Source: Desulfonatronospira sp.
GTDB taxonomy: Bacteria > Desulfobacterota > Desulfovibrionia > Desulfovibrionales > Desulfonatronovibrionaceae
NCBI GenBank assembly: GCA_003563255.1
Contig: PWSL01000228.1
Coordinates: forward strand, 1-6,512
Direction of reading: 5' to 3'
Length of the DNA stretch: 6,512 bases
Position 1 is the stretch's first letter. Each line of letters starts with the position of its first letter. Positions 4,858 through 6,512 of the stretch are shown piece after piece. The position numbers and the translations under genes are program-made. The notes under the pieces are model-generated. The model was not told the origin of the DNA, ran no database searches, and was given only the letters and a program-made list of their open reading frames with translations.

Positions 4858-5016
4858 TAGCACTACAGCGAAACTTATAAAAACTTTCCTACCTGTCTAA
4901 ATTGGGGACAGGCACCCCCGCACTAATTTTTCTGAAGGATGATTGACAGGTTTTAAAAATAAGTGCGGGGAGAGCCAGTCCCCGGAGGTCAATAAATAAG
5001 TTTCGCTGTAGTGTTA
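4858..5016 (+). repeat. 80-nt hairpin element, copy 3, with 18-bp perfect arms
   Basis: The core at 4904-4983 is the best-preserved copy: a long stem from GGGGAC...CCCCGCACT to AGTGCGGGG...GTCCCC, with a loop of about 23 nt. It is flanked by CACTACAGCGAAACTTAT (4861-4878) and its exact reverse complement (4996-5013). With wobble pairs the arms extend to 4858 and 5016. The arms differ from those of copies 1 and 2. The element lies 33 nt upstream of the Mut7-C gene start. Confidence 0.88.
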
Positions 5017-5020
5017 GCGC

Positions 5021-5042
5021 TTTTAAGGAAAGCAGGGGACAG
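5021..5042 (+). promoter_or_regulatory. Truncated repeat end supplying the ribosome binding site of the Mut7-C gene
   Basis: These 22 nt are exactly the reverse complement of 241-262, the outer flank and first bases of hairpin element copy 1. Here the repeat stops after GGGGACAG and unique sequence begins. The purine-rich AGGGG at 5034-5038 is the only plausible Shine-Dalgarno sequence for ATG 5049, at a slightly long 10-nt spacing. The gene's translation signal thus appears to have been donated by a repeat fragment. Confidence 0.65.
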
Positions 5043-5048
5043 ACTGCA

Positions 5049-5771
5049 ATGAACCACATTATAATCTGCTTTCACCAGGAAATTAGTGCTTTTTTCAGGC
5101 TGCCCGACAAGACTAATTATATACTGCAAAGAAGGGCCGGCATCAAGGACATAATCGAAGCCCATGGTGTGCCGCATACCGAGGTTGGAGAGTTGCTGGT
5201 AAACGGTCTGGCAACCGGTTTTGACTATATACCCTGCCCCGGGGAAGAGATCACGGTAAACCCCGTTCAGGTGCCGGCGGACGTGACCAGGCCCACCCTG
5301 TTGCGCCCTACCCCTTACCCGGAAGTCAAATTCATAGCGGATGTCAACGTGGGCAAGCTGGCTATACTTTTGCGCATGCTGGGGCAGAATACCTTATGGA
5401 GCAACAGTTATGGGGACCGGGAAATTGCTGCTCTGTCCGCCCAGGAACGTCGCATCGTACTATCCACTGACAGAGGGCTTTTGAAGCGCAAAGAGATCGT
5501 TCACGGCCGCCTGATCCGGGCCTGTAATCCTGATGACCAACTGCGCGAGGTTGCCGGGCTTTACAGCCTGGATCTTTCATGCATTTTTTCCAGGTGTCTG
5601 AAGTGCAACCAGATTCTCGAGCCGATACCCAAGTCCAAGATAATTCACCGTTTAAAGCCCAGGACCAGAAAATTCTACGACTATTTTGAAATCTGTCCCG
5701 GGTGTGAGCGCATCTACTGGAGAGGCTCACACTGGGAAAAGATGTGCACTCGTATCCAGAACGCAGGCTGA
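5049..5771 (+). CDS. Ubiquitin-like / Mut7-C RNase / zinc-ribbon protein
   Basis: This 240-residue protein, probably cytoplasmic, has three parts. Residues 1-72 look like the Mut7-C-associated ubiquitin-like (ThiS/MoaD-type beta-grasp) domain, with the typical IKDIIEAHGVPHTEV at 32-46, LLVNG at 49-53 and PGEEITVNP at 64-72. Residues 93-180 match the Mut7-C RNase domain, a PIN-like fold. KFIADVNVGKLAILLRMLG at 94-112 and VLSTDRGLLKR at 137-147 carry candidate catalytic acids D98 and D141, with D123 between them. Residues 183-219 form a zinc ribbon with C183, C186, C216 and C219. This combination is a known bacterial architecture but its biological substrate is not established. The beta-grasp domain lacks a terminal GG and is fused, so it is unlikely to act as a sulfur carrier. 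The start is supported because family homology begins at the first residues. It seems to be a single-gene unit. Confidence 0.92.
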   Translation: MNHIIICFHQEISAFFRLPDKTNYILQRRAGIKDIIEAHGVPHTEVGELLVNGLATGFDYIPCPGEEITVNPVQVPADVTRPTLLRPTPYPEVKFIADVNVGKLAILLRMLGQNTLWSNSYGDREIAALSAQERRIVLSTDRGLLKRKEIVHGRLIRACNPDDQLREVAGLYSLDLSCIFSRCLKCNQILEPIPKSKIIHRLKPRTRKFYDYFEICPGCERIYWRGSHWEKMCTRIQNAG

Positions 5772-5776
5772 AAGAC

Positions 5777-5858
5777 GGTAAAGTATCGCGGGGACTGTCC
5801 CCAGTCACGCCAGAGGCGTGATTCAGGCACCCCCTGAATGCTTACATCAACTTTTACC
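5777..5858 (-). repeat. GGGGACAGTCCCCGCGA element, copy 3: three hairpins in an outer stem
   Basis: GGTAAAGT (5777-5784) pairs with ACTTTTACC (5850-5858) with one bulged base. Inside are three hairpins almost without spacers: GGGGAC-T-GTCCCC (5790-5802), TCACGCC-AGA-GGCGTGA (5805-5821) and ATTCAGG-CACCC-CCTGAAT (5821-5839). Read on the minus strand, the order is arm, CATTCAGGGGG, GGGGACAGTCCCCGCGA, complementary arm, as at 1196-1254. The stop codon of the Mut7-C gene is only 5 nt upstream, so this forms its 3' untranslated region. Confidence 0.75.
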
Positions 5859-5871
5859 ACCTGATTTTTTT
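5790..5871 (+). terminator. Possible terminator region of the Mut7-C gene
   Basis: Several strong hairpins follow the stop codon, and a run of seven T lies at 5865-5871. The closest hairpin ends at 5839, or at 5858 if the outer stem forms, so the T-run is 6 nt or more from the stem. That is not ideal for a classical Rho-independent terminator. Termination or 3'-end protection here is an inference. Confidence 0.4.
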
Positions 5872-5924
5872 ACCTTGTATATTTTACTTATTTTACCTTT
5901 AAGTTTTTAGCTCTCAAGGATACC

Positions 5925-5931
5925 AAAGGAG
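5925..5931 (+). promoter_or_regulatory. Ribosome binding site that fixes the TTG start of the M48 gene
   Basis: AAAGGAG at 5925-5931 is a near-consensus Shine-Dalgarno sequence ending 6 nt before TTG 5938. No ATG or GTG lies at a suitable distance. The 5840-5924 leader is T-rich, with TTTTACC-like words at 5852, 5868, 5882 and 5891. I cannot place a convincing promoter in it. Confidence 0.75.
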
Positions 5932-5937
5932 ACCGAC

Positions 5938-6512
5938 TTGGAAGTATTTATAATTGCGGTTGTGGCAACCCTGCTCGGGATTAAGGTCTGCTGGCAGACT
6001 TTTCTGGCCTGGTTGAACCGTTCCCGGGTCCTGGGAGTCAGGCATTCGCCTTCAGATACAGTGCTAAGAGTAATGGACCAGGATACCTATGAAAGGTCAG
6101 TGGATTATACCCTGGCCAAAAACAGGCTGGAGTTTTTCAATATATGGTACGGAGCCTTTGTACTGGCAATAATACTGTTTTCAGGGATTCTTCCCTGGCT
6201 TTATCACCAGTTTTTTTATTCCGGCACTGACTGGCAAGTTTTGAGGGATAGTTTTTTTCTGACAGTTATCTACCTGGTGATTGCCGTTACAGGGCTGCCT
6301 ATTGATTATTATTCCCAGTTCAGACTTGAAGAGAGTTTTGGGTTCAACAAAAGCACCAGAAGTCTGTGGATTGCGGACCAGGTAAAAAGTTTAATTATCG
6401 GCGCGGTTATAGCCGTACCGCTTTTGAGCCTGATTATCTGGCTGATAATCAAGATGGGCAGCCTGTGGTGGATCTGGGCCTTTGCCGTGGTCTTTGTTTT
6501 TCAGTTGGTTAT
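5938..6512 (+). CDS. Ste24/CAAX-protease-type M48 metallopeptidase, N-terminal part
   Basis: The gene starts at TTG and leaves the window after 191 complete codons. The visible part is the N-terminal multi-spanning region of the M48A (Ste24/HtpX-like) family. Membrane segments lie at about 2-25, 68-90, 105-123, 148-171 and 174-191. Family markers are YERSVDYTLAKNRLEF at 51-66 and YSQFRLEESFGFNKST at 125-140, followed by WIADQVK. The zinc site (HExxH) would lie downstream and cannot be checked. Bacterial members are membrane-bound zinc proteases thought to act in membrane protein quality control. CAAX processing is a eukaryotic role and should not be assumed here. The first ATG in frame is residue 46, which would remove the first membrane segment, so the TTG with its AAAGGAG is preferred. 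No frame damage is seen. Confidence 0.9.
   Translation, partial: MEVFIIAVVATLLGIKVCWQTFLAWLNRSRVLGVRHSPSDTVLRVMDQDTYERSVDYTLAKNRLEFFNIWYGAFVLAIILFSGILPWLYHQFFYSGTDWQVLRDSFFLTVIYLVIAVTGLPIDYYSQFRLEESFGFNKSTRSLWIADQVKSLIIGAVIAVPLLSLIIWLIIKMGSLWWIWAFAVVFVFQLV

Overview
This 6.5 kb window looks like the chromosome of a Gram-negative anaerobe, most plausibly a sulfate reducer of the Desulfovibrionales or a relative in the Desulfobacterota. That placement is an inference from gene content (a folate/FAD-type tRNA methyltransferase, a MOT1-type oxyanion transporter, a Mut7-C protein), moderate GC in the genes, and dense palindromic repeats between them. No single marker proves it.

Layout. Positions 1-1588 hold no convincing gene. 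They are a mosaic of interspersed palindromic repeats, inverted-repeat pairs, small hairpins and a 21-bp tandem repeat. From 1589 two genes run rightward with a 4-bp overlap: a MOT1-family molybdate/sulfate transporter (1589-2788) and trmFO (2785-4122). A YjbQ/UPF0047 gene (4103-4498) lies on the minus strand and overlaps the end of trmFO tail to tail by 20 bp. A second repeat-rich gap (4499-5048) carries two full hairpin elements. A plus-strand gene for a ubiquitin-like/Mut7-C RNase/zinc-ribbon protein (5049-5771) follows, its ribosome binding site lying in a truncated repeat. After a cluster of three hairpins (5777-5871), a Ste24/M48-type membrane protease gene begins at a TTG (5938) and runs off the window.

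How the parts relate. The transporter and trmFO are probably co-transcribed and translationally coupled, although their functions (oxyanion uptake and T-loop U54 methylation of tRNA) are not obviously linked. YjbQ, the Mut7-C protein and the M48 protease look like independent housekeeping or poorly characterised units separated by repeats.

The most notable signal is the repeats. At least two families are present: an 80-nt hairpin element (three full copies plus fragments) and a family built on GGGGACAGTCCCCGCGA (three copies with recognisable arms, plus degenerate ones). In both, the conserved core is bracketed by outer arms that differ in sequence from copy to copy but stay complementary within a copy. 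This suggests that a folded single strand (ssDNA or RNA) is what is recognised or kept. They resemble REP elements mobilised by REP-associated tyrosine transposases (RAYT, IS200-like), but no such transposase is encoded here.
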